NCBI RefSeq assembly: GCF_000299935.1
Contig: NZ_AMRL01000024.1
Coordinates: forward strand, 1-60,689
Length of the DNA: 60,689 nucleotides
Source of the DNA: Oceanibaculum indicum P24
GTDB taxonomy: Bacteria; Pseudomonadota; Alphaproteobacteria; Oceanibaculales; Oceanibaculaceae
Reading direction: 5' to 3'
Part shown: positions 46,945-57,167 of the stretch, one piece after another
Layout: each line of letters begins with the position of its first letter
Position numbering within the stretch: position 1 is the stretch's first letter
Notes under the pieces: generated by a model
The model's input: the letters and a program-made list of their open reading frames with translations, nothing else
Databases searched by the model: none
Told to the model about the DNA's origin: nothing
Made by a program: the position numbers and the translations under genes

Positions 46945-49900
46945 AATCGCTTAAACAAATTCTGAACGCCCCCGGCCGTACCGCGCTGTTCGGGGCGCCT
47001 GCCGGCTATGATGCGCTGATCCTGTCCCGCCTGGCGCGGGAGGCGGGCAGCGGCGGCATCCTGCATGTCGCCGTCGATGATGCGCGCATGGCGGCGCTGG
47101 CCGAGGCGCTGGCCTTCTTTGCGCCCGATTGCGAGGTACTGCACCTGCCGGCCTGGGACTGCCTGCCCTATGACCGCGCCTCGCCGAATGGCGAGATACT
47201 GAGCCGCCGCGTGGACAGCCTGACGCGGCTGCTGCTGCCGGTGGAGAGCAAGGGTGGGCGCATCCTGCTGACCACGGTCAGCTCGGTCCTGCAGAAAGTC
47301 CCGGCGCGCGCCGGTTTTCAGGATGCGGTGCTGTCGGTCGAGGTCGGCCAGCGCGTGCAGCTGGACGATCTGGTCGGCTTCTTCCAGCGCAATGGCTATA
47401 TCCGTGCCGATACGGTACGCGAACCGGGCGAATATGCGGTGCGCGGCGGTATTCTGGACGTCTATCCGTCCGGCGCGCCGGAGCCGCTGCGCATCGACCT
47501 GTTCGGCGATGAGGTGGACGGCATCCGCAGCTTCGATGCGGTCAGCCAGCGCACCATCGGCAAGGAAAAGCGTATCCTGTTCAAGCCGGTCGGGGAAATC
47601 TTCCTCGACGAGGCCTCGATCCAGCGGTTCCGCCATGGCTACCGCCTGGCGTTCGGGGCGGAGACCGGCGGCGATCCGCTCTATGAGGCGATCAGCGCCG
47701 GTCGCCGCCATGTCGGCATGGAGCACTGGCTGCCGCTGTTCCACGACCGTCTGGAGACGCTGTTCGACTATATGCCGGGGGCTGCGGTCAGTTTCGACCA
47801 TCAGGCGCAGGAGGCACTGGATGCCCGGCTGGGACTGATCAACGAATATTACGAGGCGCGGCGCGGCATGCTGCGCGCCGGTGCCGAGGACGGGCAGGTC
47901 TATAAGCCGCTGCCCCCGGGCCACCTGTACCTGATGGGTGAGGCGCTGCCGAAGCTGCTGGCGGTGCGGGCCTCGATCCAGCTGTCGCCCTTCACTGCGC
48001 CGGAGGCGGAGCGGGACGAAACGGGCCGCGCCATCCTGGATGCCGGCGGGCGGCTCGGGCCGGATTTCGCGGAGGCGCGCGCCCGGCCTGACCTGAACCT
48101 CTATGATTCCGTGCGCGACAGCATCAAGGCGGAGCAGGGCAGCGGGCGGCGGGTCGCTATCGCCGCCGTGAGCGCCGGCTCGCGCGACCGCCTGTCGGCG
48201 CTGCTGCGCGAGCATGGCATTGACGGGCTGCATCCGGTCGAAGGCTGGCGCGAACTGGAGAAGCTGGACCGCAGCGCGGTTGCACTGGCCATCATCGGGC
48301 TGGAGCGGGGCTTCGCCGCCGAGGGCGTCACCCTGATCGCCGAGCAGGACATCTTGGGCGAGCGCCTGTCGCGCCCGGCCAAGCGCAAGCGCAAGGCGGA
48401 TGCCTTCATCGCCGAGGCCTCGGCGCTGACCGAGGGCGATCTGGTCGTGCATATGGAGCACGGCATCGGCCGCTATGACGGTCTGGTGACGCTGGAGGTC
48501 GGCGGCGCGCCGCATGATTGCCTGCGGCTGATCTATGCCGGCGGCGACAAGCTGTTTGTGCCGGTGGAGAATATCGACACGCTGTCGCGTTATGGCTCGG
48601 AGGATGCGGCGGCCCAGCTCGACAAGCTGGGTGGCGTCGGCTGGCAGGCGCGCAAGGCGCGGGTGAAGCAGCGTATCCGCGAGATTGCCGAGAAGCTGAT
48701 CCGTGTCGCCGCCGAACGCGAGCTGCGCAAAGGTGAGCCGGCGCGCCCGGCGGAAGGGCTGTTCGACGAATTCTGCGCGCGCTTTCCCTATTCGGAGACC
48801 GATGACCAGCTGCGCGCCATCGAGGAGGTGCTGGGCGACATGGCGTCGGGCCGGCCGATGGACCGGCTGGTCTGCGGCGATGTCGGCTTCGGCAAGACCG
48901 AGGTGGCACTGCGCGCCGCCTTCGTCGCCGTGATGGCCGGCATGCAGGTCGCTGTGGCGGTGCCGACCACGCTGCTGGCGCGCCAGCATTTCAAGACCTT
49001 CAAGGAGCGTTTCCAGGGGCTGCCGGTGCGCGTCGAGCAGCTGTCACGCATGGTCACGGCCAAGGACGCGAAGGACGCCAAGGCGGGCCTTGCCGACGGG
49101 TCGGTCGATATCGTCGTCGGCACCCACGCCCTGCTGGCAAAAAGCGTGTCCTTCAAGCGGCTTGGCCTGCTGATCGTCGATGAGGAACAGCATTTCGGCG
49201 TGGCGCAGAAGGAGCGGATGAAGGAAATCCGCGCCAATATCCATGTGCTGACGCTGACCGCGACGCCGATCCCGCGCACCCTGCAGATGGCGCTGGCCGG
49301 CGTGCGCGAGATGAGCATCATCGCCACCCCGCCGGTGGACCGTCTGGCGGTGCGCACCTTCGTTATGCCCTATGACAGCGTGATCATCCGCGAGGCGATC
49401 ATGCGCGAGCATTATCGCGGCGGCAAAAGCTTCTATGTCTGCCCGCGGCTGGAGGATCTGGCGAAGGTGTCGGAGCGGCTGCGCGACCTGGTGCCGGAAT
49501 GCAAGGTTGCCGTCGCCCATGGCCAGATGCCGGCCAGCGAGCTGGAAGAGGTGATGACGCGCTTCACCGATGGCGCCTTCGACATCCTGCTGTCGACCAA
49601 CATCGTCGAATCCGGCCTCGATATCCCCTCGGCCAACACGCTGATCATCCACCGGGCCGACATGTTCGGGCTGGCGCAGCTCTATCAGCTGCGTGGCCGG
49701 GTCGGGCGCTCCAAGACCCGCGCCTATGCCTATCTGACCCTGCACCCGCACATGAAGCTGACGCCGAACGCCGTGAAGCGACTAGAGGTGATGCAGACGC
49801 TGGATACGTTGGGGGCGGGGTTCTCGCTGGCCTCCTACGACCTCGATATCCGCGGGGCGGGCAACATGCTGGGCGAGGAACAGTCCGGCCATATCAAGGA

Positions 49901-50435
49901 GGTCGGCGTCGAGCTGTACCAGCACCTGCTGGAGGAGGCGATTGCCGAGCTGCGCAGCGGGGCGGACATGGCGGCCGCCGAGGAGGAATGGACGCCGCAG
50001 ATTGCCATTGGCATGCCGGTGCTGATCCCGGAGGCCTATGTCGCGGACCTGTCGGTCAGGCTTGGCCTCTACCGCCGCATCGCCACGCTGATGGACCGGC
50101 AGGAGATCGACGGCTTCGCTGCCGAGATGATCGACCGGTTCGGCCCGTTGCCGGAGGAGGTGGAGAACCTGCTGCAGATCGTCGCCATCAAGCGGCTGTG
50201 CCGGCAGGCGGGCATTGACAAGGTGGATGCCGGGCCGAAGGGGGCGGTGCTGTCCTTCCGTAACAACAGCTTCGCCAATCCGGGCGGCCTCGTGCAGTTC
50301 ATCGGCAGGCAGGCGGGCAGCGTGCAGCTGCGCCCCGACCACAAGCTGGTCTGCAAGCGGCCCTGGGGCCAGCCCGACAAGCGCGTCGCCGGGCTGAACC
50401 ATCTGCTGGGCGAGCTGGCGAAAATCGCCGCATAA
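46941..50435 (+). CDS. mfd: Transcription-repair coupling factor Mfd
   Basis: 1,164 aa, usual length. TTG start coupled to sdhE. UvrB-like N-terminus ('LHLPAWDCLPYDRASPNGEI'), RNAP-interacting domain ('GDLVVHMEHGIGRYDGLVTL'), helicase motifs 'VCGDVGFGKTEVALRAAF', 'VDEEQHFGVAQKERMK', 'LTATPIPRTLQMAL' and the RG(V)GR motif 'YQLRGRVGRSKTRAYAYL', then the C-terminal D7 domain. It removes stalled RNA polymerase and recruits UvrA. Confidence 0.98.
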   Translation: MKSLKQILNAPGRTALFGAPAGYDALILSRLAREAGSGGILHVAVDDARMAALAEALAFFAPDCEVLHLPAWDCLPYDRASPNGEILSRRVDSLTRLLLPVESKGGRILLTTVSSVLQKVPARAGFQDAVLSVEVGQRVQLDDLVGFFQRNGYIRADTVREPGEYAVRGGILDVYPSGAPEPLRIDLFGDEVDGIRSFDAVSQRTIGKEKRILFKPVGEIFLDEASIQRFRHGYRLAFGAETGGDPLYEAISAGRRHVGMEHWLPLFHDRLETLFDYMPGAAVSFDHQAQEALDARLGLINEYYEARRGMLRAGAEDGQVYKPLPPGHLYLMGEALPKLLAVRASIQLSPFTAPEAERDETGRAILDAGGRLGPDFAEARARPDLNLYDSVRDSIKAEQGSGRRVAIAAVSAGSRDRLSALLREHGIDGLHPVEGWRELEKLDRSAVALAIIGLERGFAAEGVTLIAEQDILGERLSRPAKRKRKADAFIAEASALTEGDLVVHMEHGIGRYDGLVTLEVGGAPHDCLRLIYAGGDKLFVPVENIDTLSRYGSEDAAAQLDKLGGVGWQARKARVKQRIREIAEKLIRVAAERELRKGEPARPAEGLFDEFCARFPYSETDDQLRAIEEVLGDMASGRPMDRLVCGDVGFGKTEVALRAAFVAVMAGMQVAVAVPTTLLARQHFKTFKERFQGLPVRVEQLSRMVTAKDAKDAKAGLADGSVDIVVGTHALLAKSVSFKRLGLLIVDEEQHFGVAQKERMKEIRANIHVLTLTATPIPRTLQMALAGVREMSIIATPPVDRLAVRTFVMPYDSVIIREAIMREHYRGGKSFYVCPRLEDLAKVSERLRDLVPECKVAVAHGQMPASELEEVMTRFTDGAFDILLSTNIVESGLDIPSANTLIIHRADMFGLAQLYQLRGRVGRSKTRAYAYLTLHPHMKLTPNAVKRLEVMQTLDTLGAGFSLASYDLDIRGAGNMLGEEQSGHIKEVGVELYQHLLEEAIAELRSGADMAAAEEEWTPQIAIGMPVLIPEAYVADLSVRLGLYRRIATLMDRQEIDGFAAEMIDRFGPLPEEVENLLQIVAIKRLCRQAGIDKVDAGPKGAVLSFRNNSFANPGGLVQFIGRQAGSVQLRPDHKLVCKRPWGQPDKRVAGLNHLLGELAKIAA

Positions 50436-50441
50436 GAAAAC

Positions 50442-50467
50442 CCCCGCCGGTTGGCGGGGGTTTTTTC
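50442..50467. terminator. Terminator between mfd and the SDR gene
   Basis: CCCCCGCC (50,442-50,449) and GGCGGGGG (50,454-50,461) form a perfect 8-bp stem with a four-base loop. A-run on the left and T-run on the right make it usable from both strands, as needed between convergent genes. Confidence 0.92.
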
Positions 50468-50483
50468 GTTCGGTGTCAGCCGC

Positions 50484-51236
50484 TTACTTGCGGACGACGT
50501 TGAACGGGCTGAAGGCCTGACAGGCGGCCATCAGTTCGATGCGGTTGATGTTCACATTGGCCGGGAATGTGGCGGTGAAGTAGATCACCTCGGCGACATT
50601 GTCCGGGGTAATCGGATCGGTGCCCTTGTAGACGTCCTTCGCCTTGTCGGCATCACCCTTGAAGCGCACCACCGAGAACTCGCTTTCGGCCAGGCCCGGC
50701 TCTACGTCAGTGACGCGGATGTTCTGGCCGACCAGATCGGCGCGCAGATTCAGCGAGAACTGCTTCACGAAGGCCTTGGTGGCGCCATAGACATTGCCGC
50801 CCGGATAGGGGTAGCTGCCGGCGACGGAGCCCAGATTGATGACATGGCCCTTGCCGCGCTCGACCATGCCGGTCAGCAGCGCCTGGGTGCAATAGAGCAG
50901 CCCCTTGATGTTGGTGTCGATCATGGTCTCCCAGTCGCTCATGGCGACCTGATGGGCCGGCTCCAGACCCAGGGCCAGGCCGGCATTGTTCACCAGCACA
51001 TCGACATTCTTGAAATTGTCGGGCAGGGCGGCGACGGCGGCACGCACCGCCTTCTCGTCACGCACATCCAGCGGAATGATGTGGACGTCGGTGTCCAGTT
51101 CCTTCTTCAGCGCCTCCAGCCGCTCGGCGCGGCGGCCGGTCAGGATCAGCTTGTGCTTGTCCTTGGCGAAGCGGCGGGCGGTGGCGGCGCCGAACCCGGC
51201 AGTGGCGCCGGTGATGAACACGGTAAGCTGGGACAT
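50484..51236 (-). CDS. SDR family oxidoreductase (YdfG-like)
   Basis: 250 aa. Cofactor motif 'FITGATAGFGAATARRFAKD', 'VLVNNAGLALG' and the catalytic 'NLGSVAGSYPYPGGNVYGAT' with Tyr-x3-Lys. 'GRRAERLEALKKELDTDVHI' favours NADP. Nearest family: NADP-dependent 3-hydroxy acid (serine) dehydrogenase YdfG. Confidence 0.92.
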   Translation of the reverse strand: MSQLTVFITGATAGFGAATARRFAKDKHKLILTGRRAERLEALKKELDTDVHIIPLDVRDEKAVRAAVAALPDNFKNVDVLVNNAGLALGLEPAHQVAMSDWETMIDTNIKGLLYCTQALLTGMVERGKGHVINLGSVAGSYPYPGGNVYGATKAFVKQFSLNLRADLVGQNIRVTDVEPGLAESEFSVVRFKGDADKAKDVYKGTDPITPDNVAEVIYFTATFPANVNINRIELMAACQAFSPFNVVRK

Positions 51237-51272
51237 GGGTCTATCCTCTGTTTCAGTATAAAATACAGATGG

Positions 51273-52088
51273 TTAAGCGGATTTCTTGAGTTTTTCCTCG
51301 CTCTTGGCGCGCTGCCAGAGCGCTTCCATCTCTTCGAGGCTGGCCTGGTCGGGCGCACGCCCGTCGGCGGCCAGGGTCGATTCGATATAGGTGAATCGCC
51401 GCTCGAACTTGGCGTTGCAGTCGCGCAAGGCAAGCTCCGGATCGACCTTCAGATGCCGGGCGAGGTTGGCGAGGGCGAACAGCAGATCGCCCATCTCCTC
51501 ATGGATGTTCGCGGCGTTGCGGGTGCCGGCGGCAAGCTCGTGCTTCAGTTCCGCCAGTTCCTCCTCGATCTTGGCGATCACCTGGTCGGTGTCCGGCCAG
51601 TCGAAACCGACATGCGCCGCCCGCTTCTGCAGCTTTTCGGCGCGCATCAGCGCGGGCAGGGCGCGGCCGACATCATCGAGAATGCTGGCCGTCCTGCCTT
51701 TCGCCTCGGCCTTGCGGGCGCGCTCGGCGGCCTTCAGCTCTTCCCAGGTGAGCTTCACGGCCTCGGCATTCTCCGCCGTCGCATCGGTGAACACATGCGG
51801 GTGGCGTTCGACCAGCTTGTCGGAGATCGCGGTCGCCACAGCGTCGAAATCGAAATGCCCGTCTTCCTTGGCCATCTGTGCATGGAACACGACCTGGAGG
51901 AGGAGGTCGCCCAGCTCTTCGCGCAGCTGTCCCATATCGCCCTGGCGGATCGCGTCGTCAACTTCGTACGCTTCCTCGATGGTATAGGGCGCGATGCTGG
52001 CAAAATCTTGCGCACGGTCCCACGGGCAGCCGTCCGGCGCGCGCAGGCGCGCCATGATCCCGAGAAGCCTGTCGATCGGTGCGGTCAT
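51273..52088 (-). CDS. mazG: Nucleoside triphosphate pyrophosphohydrolase MazG
   Basis: 271 aa, typical two-domain form. 'LMARLRAPDGCPWDRAQDFA' start, metal-binding 'YTIEEAYEVDDAI' and 'LREELGDLLLQVVFHAQMAK' in the first repeat, 'EEELAELKHELAAG' with 'IHEEMGDLLFALANLARHLK' in the second. It hydrolyses non-canonical NTPs. Follows the SDR gene on the same strand with a 36-bp gap. Confidence 0.95.
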   Translation of the reverse strand: MTAPIDRLLGIMARLRAPDGCPWDRAQDFASIAPYTIEEAYEVDDAIRQGDMGQLREELGDLLLQVVFHAQMAKEDGHFDFDAVATAISDKLVERHPHVFTDATAENAEAVKLTWEELKAAERARKAEAKGRTASILDDVGRALPALMRAEKLQKRAAHVGFDWPDTDQVIAKIEEELAELKHELAAGTRNAANIHEEMGDLLFALANLARHLKVDPELALRDCNAKFERRFTYIESTLAADGRAPDQASLEEMEALWQRAKSEEKLKKSA

Positions 52089-52221
52089 GAGATGCGATGC
52101 GGATTTTGTGTCAACCGGTGCGGGAGAGTAACCATATCGGGGCGGGGATGAAACCCCCCGGATACGGGGTACCTGATGGCGTCACTAATTATCGCATAAT
52201 GTATATTATGGAAAATATTTT

Positions 52222-53019
52222 TCAGGGATGAACCAGCGTGACGATCAGCTCGCTGTCGATGTCATCGACAAAGCCCCTGCGGCAGTCCGTCAGCCTTAAG
52301 CCGACGGATGCTGCCAGGCTCACGATGTCCTGGCGGTCGAGGATCGCATAATGCATGGCGGCTTCTTCCTCGCGCAGCACCGCCCCGGATTCATCCAGCA
52401 GCGAGAATGCCAGCGCCGTGATATGGACGCTCCCATTCTCCACCACGCGGTTCTCCGTGGTCTGGTACGCCAGCCTGCCGCTAAATCCCGACGCCTCTTT
52501 TGTCAGCACCAGGCTGCCGCGCTGGGCGTCGATCTCGGCCTGCGGCACCGGCCGGCGCAGCAGATCGGCGTCCGGCAGATGCAGCACCGCCTGGCCGTCC
52601 GGCGTCAGATGATCGGCGATACGCTGCAGGAAGCTGCGCCGCCCGTCCGGTTCCAGCACATAGCTGAGGCCATAATAGCCGACGACAATCCGCTCGAACC
52701 GGCGGCCGAAGGCGAAATCCTCCATCCGCTGGGCGCACAGCAGCGGCCGTCCGAGGCCTGCATTGCCCTGGTAGTGCGCCTGGGCCTGCTGCAGGAGCTC
52801 CACCGAGGCATCGAAGCCGACAAGCAGGCGGCCCGGTGCTCCCAGCGCCGGAAACAGCCTGCCGCTGCCGCAGGCGGCTTCGAGAACGCTGCCAGTGCCG
52901 GCGGTGAAGTCGCGATAGAACTCCCCCTCGCCGATCAGGTTCGAGGCGCGCCCGAACAGCAGATCGTAGAACCCGACCCGCAAATTCCGGCCTCTGAAAA
53001 AGTCTGACCCGTCTGTCAT
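52222..53019 (-). CDS. Class I SAM-dependent methyltransferase
   Basis: 265 aa. Motif I 'VLEAACGSGRLFPALGAPGR' followed by 'LVGFDASVELLQQAQAHYQG' is a standard Rossmann methyltransferase, with 'FERIVVGYYGLSYVLEPDGR' further on. C-terminal part is beta-rich. Substrate unknown. Divergent from the esterase gene. Confidence 0.88.
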   Translation of the reverse strand: MTDGSDFFRGRNLRVGFYDLLFGRASNLIGEGEFYRDFTAGTGSVLEAACGSGRLFPALGAPGRLLVGFDASVELLQQAQAHYQGNAGLGRPLLCAQRMEDFAFGRRFERIVVGYYGLSYVLEPDGRRSFLQRIADHLTPDGQAVLHLPDADLLRRPVPQAEIDAQRGSLVLTKEASGFSGRLAYQTTENRVVENGSVHITALAFSLLDESGAVLREEEAAMHYAILDRQDIVSLAASVGLRLTDCRRGFVDDIDSELIVTLVHP

Positions 53020-53110
53020 GGCCGCACCATAGGCGATCAGGCCTCGACTTGCGCGGAAAACGACCGATCTGAGAGCTTCTTATACGGAGATAATCGAAAG
53101 CCTGTAGCCC

Positions 53111-53995
53111 ATGTCGGTGCTTGTTCTGGCGCGCGCGCTGAAACTCTCGGCGATCCCTGCCCTGGTCGCCTCGCTGCTGTCCGGGTGTTCCGGGCTGGCG
53201 ACGCTGAACGCGGCGCTGCTGGCGCAGGATTATCCGGTCGCAGAGGATATCGCCTATGGACCGCACAGCCGGCAGCGGCTCGATATTCACCGGCCGGAGA
53301 ACGGCACCGGGCATCCGGTGGTGGTGTTCTTCTATGGCGGTGGCTGGAAGAATGGCGACCGTGGGGATTACCGCTTCGTGGCCGAGGCGCTGGTGAAGCG
53401 CGGCTATGTCGTCGTGATCCCGGATTACCGGCTTTATCCATCGGTGAGCTTTCCGGCTTTCATCGAGGATGGCGCCCGGGCGCTGCGCTGGGTGCGGGAG
53501 AATGCCGGGCGCTATGGCGGCGACCCCGACAGGCTGTATCTGGGCGGCCACTCCGCCGGGGCGCATCTGGGCGCGATGCTGGCACTGGACCGGCGCTACC
53601 TGGAGGCCGAAGGGCTGGATACGGATATCGTGAAGGGATTCTTCGGGCTGGCCGGCCCCTACGCCTTCGACCCGATGAAGTACCGGTCGACCCGCGATAT
53701 CTTCGCCACGGCGGAGACGCAAGAAGAGGCCCAGCCGGTCAATTTTGTGACCGACAAGGCGCCGCCGATGCTGCTGCTGCACGGCACCGACGACGGCACG
53801 GTCTATCCGGTGAATTCAAGGGAACTGGCCAAGGCCCTGCGCGCGGAAAACCGCCCTGTGCGCCATGTCGAATATGCCGATACCGGCCATATCGCCATCC
53901 TGCTGGCCTTCTATCCGGAACTGGCCGGCTCGCTGCCGCTGATCGAGGATGTCAGCCGCGCCCTGCGGGAGTTCGAGGCCGGGACATTCCGCTAG
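53111..53995 (+). CDS. Lipoprotein alpha/beta hydrolase (carboxylesterase)
   Basis: 294 aa. Signal with lipobox 'LVASLLSGCSG' (Cys near 21). 'VVVFFYGGGWKNGDRGDYRF' is the GGGW oxyanion motif, 'LYLGGHSAGAHLGAMLAL' the GHSAG elbow; 'LLLHGTDDGTVYPVNS' holds the Asp and 'ADTGHIAILLAF' the His. Hormone-sensitive-lipase/BD-FAE type. Envelope-anchored. Overlaps the next gene by 4 bp at the ends. Confidence 0.9.
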   Translation: MSVLVLARALKLSAIPALVASLLSGCSGLATLNAALLAQDYPVAEDIAYGPHSRQRLDIHRPENGTGHPVVVFFYGGGWKNGDRGDYRFVAEALVKRGYVVVIPDYRLYPSVSFPAFIEDGARALRWVRENAGRYGGDPDRLYLGGHSAGAHLGAMLALDRRYLEAEGLDTDIVKGFFGLAGPYAFDPMKYRSTRDIFATAETQEEAQPVNFVTDKAPPMLLLHGTDDGTVYPVNSRELAKALRAENRPVRHVEYADTGHIAILLAFYPELAGSLPLIEDVSRALREFEAGTFR

Positions 53996-54768
53996 CCCTC
54001 GATCACCAGCCCGTCATAGCCCGGCTCCACACCGGACGGACAGGCCGCGCGCAGGGCCTCGTAATCCGCCTGATGGTTCATGTGGTGCAGGACCGCCCTG
54101 CCCGGCTTCACCCGCGCTACCCACTCCATCGTGCGCTCGAAATGCGCATGGGTCGGGTGTGGCTCGAAGCGCAGGCAATCGACGATCCAGACATCGACGC
54201 CTTCCAGCAGGCCGAGCGCCGCGTCGGACAGGAAAGCCACGTCCGTCGAGTAGGCAGCACTCATTTTATTCGGCATATCGAACCGAAAACCTGTTGAAAC
54301 AGAATAGCCATGATCCTGTTCGAACGGCGTCACACGGATGCTGCCGACCTGGAACGGTCCCTTGATGACATGCGGGGTCAGGCAGGGTTTGTAGAAGTAG
54401 TCCTTCTCGATCGGCTTGAAGACATAGCCGAAGCGCTTGCCGATGGCGTCCAGGGTGGCCGCATCGGCATGGCAGTCGATCCAGCGCCCGGTCAGCAGGT
54501 TCAACCCCCTCACCTCGTCGATGCCATGCACATGGTCGGCATGGGCATGGGTATAGAGTATGGCCGAGACATCCTGCACATTGGCATCGACCAGCTGGTC
54601 GTGCAGGTCCGGCGGAGTGTCGACCAGCAGGGTAGTCTGCTCGTGCTGGACCAGGATCGAGGCGCGCCGCCGGCGGTTTTTCGGATTGGTCGGATCGCAG
54701 TTTCCCCAGTTTCCGCCGATCATCGGCACGCCGGTGGAGGAACCGCAGCCGAGGATGGTAATGCGCAT
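53992..54768 (-). CDS. MBL-fold metal hydrolase (PhnP-like)
   Basis: 258 aa. 'ITILGCGSSTGVPMIGGNWG', the zinc motif 'LYTHAHADHVHGIDEVRGLN' (HxHxDH), and 'YSTDVAFLSDAALGLLEGVD' are typical of PhnP-like phosphodiesterases that follow tatD in alphaproteobacteria. A cysteine-containing 'WGNCDPTNPKNRRRR' loop is conserved in these. Precise substrate not known. Confidence 0.9.
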   Translation of the reverse strand: MRITILGCGSSTGVPMIGGNWGNCDPTNPKNRRRRASILVQHEQTTLLVDTPPDLHDQLVDANVQDVSAILYTHAHADHVHGIDEVRGLNLLTGRWIDCHADAATLDAIGKRFGYVFKPIEKDYFYKPCLTPHVIKGPFQVGSIRVTPFEQDHGYSVSTGFRFDMPNKMSAAYSTDVAFLSDAALGLLEGVDVWIVDCLRFEPHPTHAHFERTMEWVARVKPGRAVLHHMNHQADYEALRAACPSGVEPGYDGLVIEG

Positions 54769-54777
54769 GGTAGCGCC

Positions 54778-55572
54778 TTAACCGGAAATCTGGGCCGGCG
54801 CCGGCACCTTATTGAAAAGATGCAGGAAATTCTCGGTCGTGCGGGCCTCGATCTCGGCCATGCCGACCCCCTTCAGCTCCGCCACGACCTTCGCCGTATG
54901 GGCAACGAAGGCCGGTTCATTGCGCTTTCCGCGGTGCGGCACCGGCGCGAGATACGGCGAATCGGTCTCGACCAGAATCCGGTCCAGCGGTAGTGCCTTC
55001 ACCGTCTCGCGCAGTTCCTCCGCCTTCTTGAAGGTGACGATGCCGGACAGTGAAATATACAATCCGAGTTTCAGGCACTCCTCCGCGAGCCAGGCAGAGG
55101 AGCTGAAACAATGGATCAGGCCGGGGTAGTCCCCCTGCCCTATCTCGTCCTTCAGGATCGCCACCGTGTCCTCGTCGGCGTCACGCGTGTGGACGACCAG
55201 CGGCAGGCCGGTTTCCCGCGATGCCTGGATATGAGCGCGGAAGCTGCGCTGCTGGGCCTGACGGGCGCTGTGCTCGTAGAAATAGTCCAGGCCGGTCTCG
55301 CCGATGCCGACGACCTTCGGATGCCGCGCTGCCTCGACCAGCCGGGCGGTGTCGATCTCCGGCTGGCTGTCCGCCTCATGCGGATGGATGCCGACGGTGC
55401 AGTAGATGTCGTCATAGCGCTCGGCGATGGCACGGACGCGCTCGAACTCGGTGATCTTGGTGCAGATCGTCACCATGCGCCCGACGCCGGCGGCACGGGC
55501 ACGGGCGACAACCGCGTCCAGCTCCTCCCCGAAATCCGGAAAGTCGAGATGGCAGTGGCTGTCGACCAGCAT
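54778..55572 (-). CDS. tatD: TatD family metal-dependent DNase
   Basis: 264 aa from ATG 55572 on the metG stop (TGATG). '[20 protein letters not shown]' gives the HxH, 'CTVGIHPHEAD' and 'VVGIGETGLDYFYEHSARQA' the Glu, 'PLVVHTRDADEDT' and 'YPGLIHCFSSSAWLAEECLK' the His ligands, 'ILVETDSPYLAPVPHRGKRN' the Asp. 3'-5' exonuclease on DNA/RNA. Confidence 0.95.
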   Translation of the reverse strand: MLVDSHCHLDFPDFGEELDAVVARARAAGVGRMVTICTKITEFERVRAIAERYDDIYCTVGIHPHEADSQPEIDTARLVEAARHPKVVGIGETGLDYFYEHSARQAQQRSFRAHIQASRETGLPLVVHTRDADEDTVAILKDEIGQGDYPGLIHCFSSSAWLAEECLKLGLYISLSGIVTFKKAEELRETVKALPLDRILVETDSPYLAPVPHRGKRNEPAFVAHTAKVVAELKGVGMAEIEARTTENFLHLFNKVPAPAQISG

Positions 55573-57143
55573 CAGGCCTCCCCCTTCGGTGCTTCCTCTT
55601 CCACCCAGCGCGGGAACACCGGCGCCGGTGCCGGCAGGGCCGTGCCGGGCTTCAGCCGCCCGCTGGCACCGAGGCTGGCGAAGCTGCGGGCCTCTTCCGG
55701 CAGGTCCAGCAGGTCGAGCATCCGCGCAGCAGCGGTCGGCGTCGCCGGCTGAGCCAGAATTGCGGCCTGGCGGATCAGCTCGGCGGTGACGTAGAGCACC
55801 GTCTCCATCCGCTTCGGGTCGGTCTTCTTCAGCGCCCAGGGGGCCTCGCCGGCGAAATAGCGGTTGGCCTCGCCGATCAGCGACCAGACCTCGGCCAGCA
55901 TATTGTGGATCTCGTAGCCTTCCATCGCCGCGCGGGCCTTGGCCAGCATGCCGTCCGCCTGGGCCAGGATCGCCTGGTCGGTATCGCTGAAATCGTCCGG
56001 TTCCGGCACCACGCCACAGCAATTCTTGGCGATCATCGACAGCGAGCGCTGCGCCAGATTGCCGAAATCATTGGCGAGGTCGGCATTGATCCGGTTCACC
56101 AGCGCCTCATGGCTGTAGCTGCCATCCTGGCCGAACGGCACCTCGCGGCAGAAGAAATAGCGGATCTGATCCACGCCATAGGTATCGGCCATGGCGATCG
56201 GGTCGATGACATTGCCGACCGACTTCGACATCTTCTCGCCGCGGTTGGTCAGGAACCCATGGCCGAACACGCGCTTCGGCAGCGGCAGGTCGGCGGACAT
56301 CAGGAAGGCCGGCCAGTAGATGGCGTGGAAGCGCACGATATCCTTGCCGATCACATGCACATCGGCGGGCCAGAACTTTCGGAAAGCCTCGCCCTCGCGG
56401 TCGGGATAGCCAAGGCCAGTGATGTAGTTGGTCAGCGCATCGACCCAGACATACATGACATGCCGGGGATCGCCCGGCACCGGCACGCCCCAGTCAAAGG
56501 TGGTGCGCGAGACCGAGAGGTCCTTCAGCCCAGCCTTCACGAAGCTGACCACCTCGTTGCGCCGCCCATCGGGCTGGATGAAGCCGGGATTGGCCTCGTA
56601 ATAGGCCAGCAGCCGGTCCTGATAGGCCGACAGCTTGAAGAAATAGCTCTCCTCCTCCACCCATTCGACCGGCGATCCGGTCGGCGCCAGGCGCGTGCCG
56701 TCCGGCTGCTTGGTCAGCTCGTCCTCGCCGAAATAGGCCTCGTCGCGCACTGAGTACCAGCCACCATACTTACCGAGATAGATGTCGCCGGCCGCCTGCA
56801 TGCGACCCCACAGCTCCTGCACGGAGGCATAGTGCCGGGGCTCCGTCGTGCGGATGAAATCGTCGTTGGAGATGTTCAGATGCCGCACCATGTTCTGGAA
56901 CTTTGGCGCCATCTCGTCGGCCAGCTCGCGCGGGGTGATGCCGGCCTTGGCGGCGGTCTGCTGCATCTTCTGGCCATGCTCGTCGGTGCCGGTCAGGAAC
57001 CGCACCTCATAGCCGTCCAGCCGCTTGAAGCGCGCGATCACGTCGCTGGCAATCGCCTCATAGGCGTGGCCGATATGCGGCGCGCCATTCGGATAGGAAA
57101 TGGCCGTGGTGATATAAAAGGTCTTCGGCGCGGACCCCGACAT
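55572..57143 (-). CDS. metG: Methionyl-tRNA synthetase
   Basis: 523 aa. HIGH is at 23-26 in '[20 protein letters not shown]', KMSKS in '[19 protein letters not shown]' around residue 300. It is the short form lacking the zinc-knuckle cysteines and the C-terminal tRNA-binding domain, as in many alphaproteobacteria. Core of the holB-metG-tatD operon. Confidence 0.97.
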   Translation of the reverse strand: MSGSAPKTFYITTAISYPNGAPHIGHAYEAIASDVIARFKRLDGYEVRFLTGTDEHGQKMQQTAAKAGITPRELADEMAPKFQNMVRHLNISNDDFIRTTEPRHYASVQELWGRMQAAGDIYLGKYGGWYSVRDEAYFGEDELTKQPDGTRLAPTGSPVEWVEEESYFFKLSAYQDRLLAYYEANPGFIQPDGRRNEVVSFVKAGLKDLSVSRTTFDWGVPVPGDPRHVMYVWVDALTNYITGLGYPDREGEAFRKFWPADVHVIGKDIVRFHAIYWPAFLMSADLPLPKRVFGHGFLTNRGEKMSKSVGNVIDPIAMADTYGVDQIRYFFCREVPFGQDGSYSHEALVNRINADLANDFGNLAQRSLSMIAKNCCGVVPEPDDFSDTDQAILAQADGMLAKARAAMEGYEIHNMLAEVWSLIGEANRYFAGEAPWALKKTDPKRMETVLYVTAELIRQAAILAQPATPTAAARMLDLLDLPEEARSFASLGASGRLKPGTALPAPAPVFPRWVEEEAPKGEA

Positions 57144-57167
57144 GCTCTGCTTGTCTCCAGCGAAGGT

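Noticed and set aside
44607-48989. Long frames opposite recG (44,607-45,866 +) and mfd (46,806-48,989 -)
   Set aside because: Both recG and mfd are complete with all helicase motifs; the opposite frames are compositionally typical antisense shadows.
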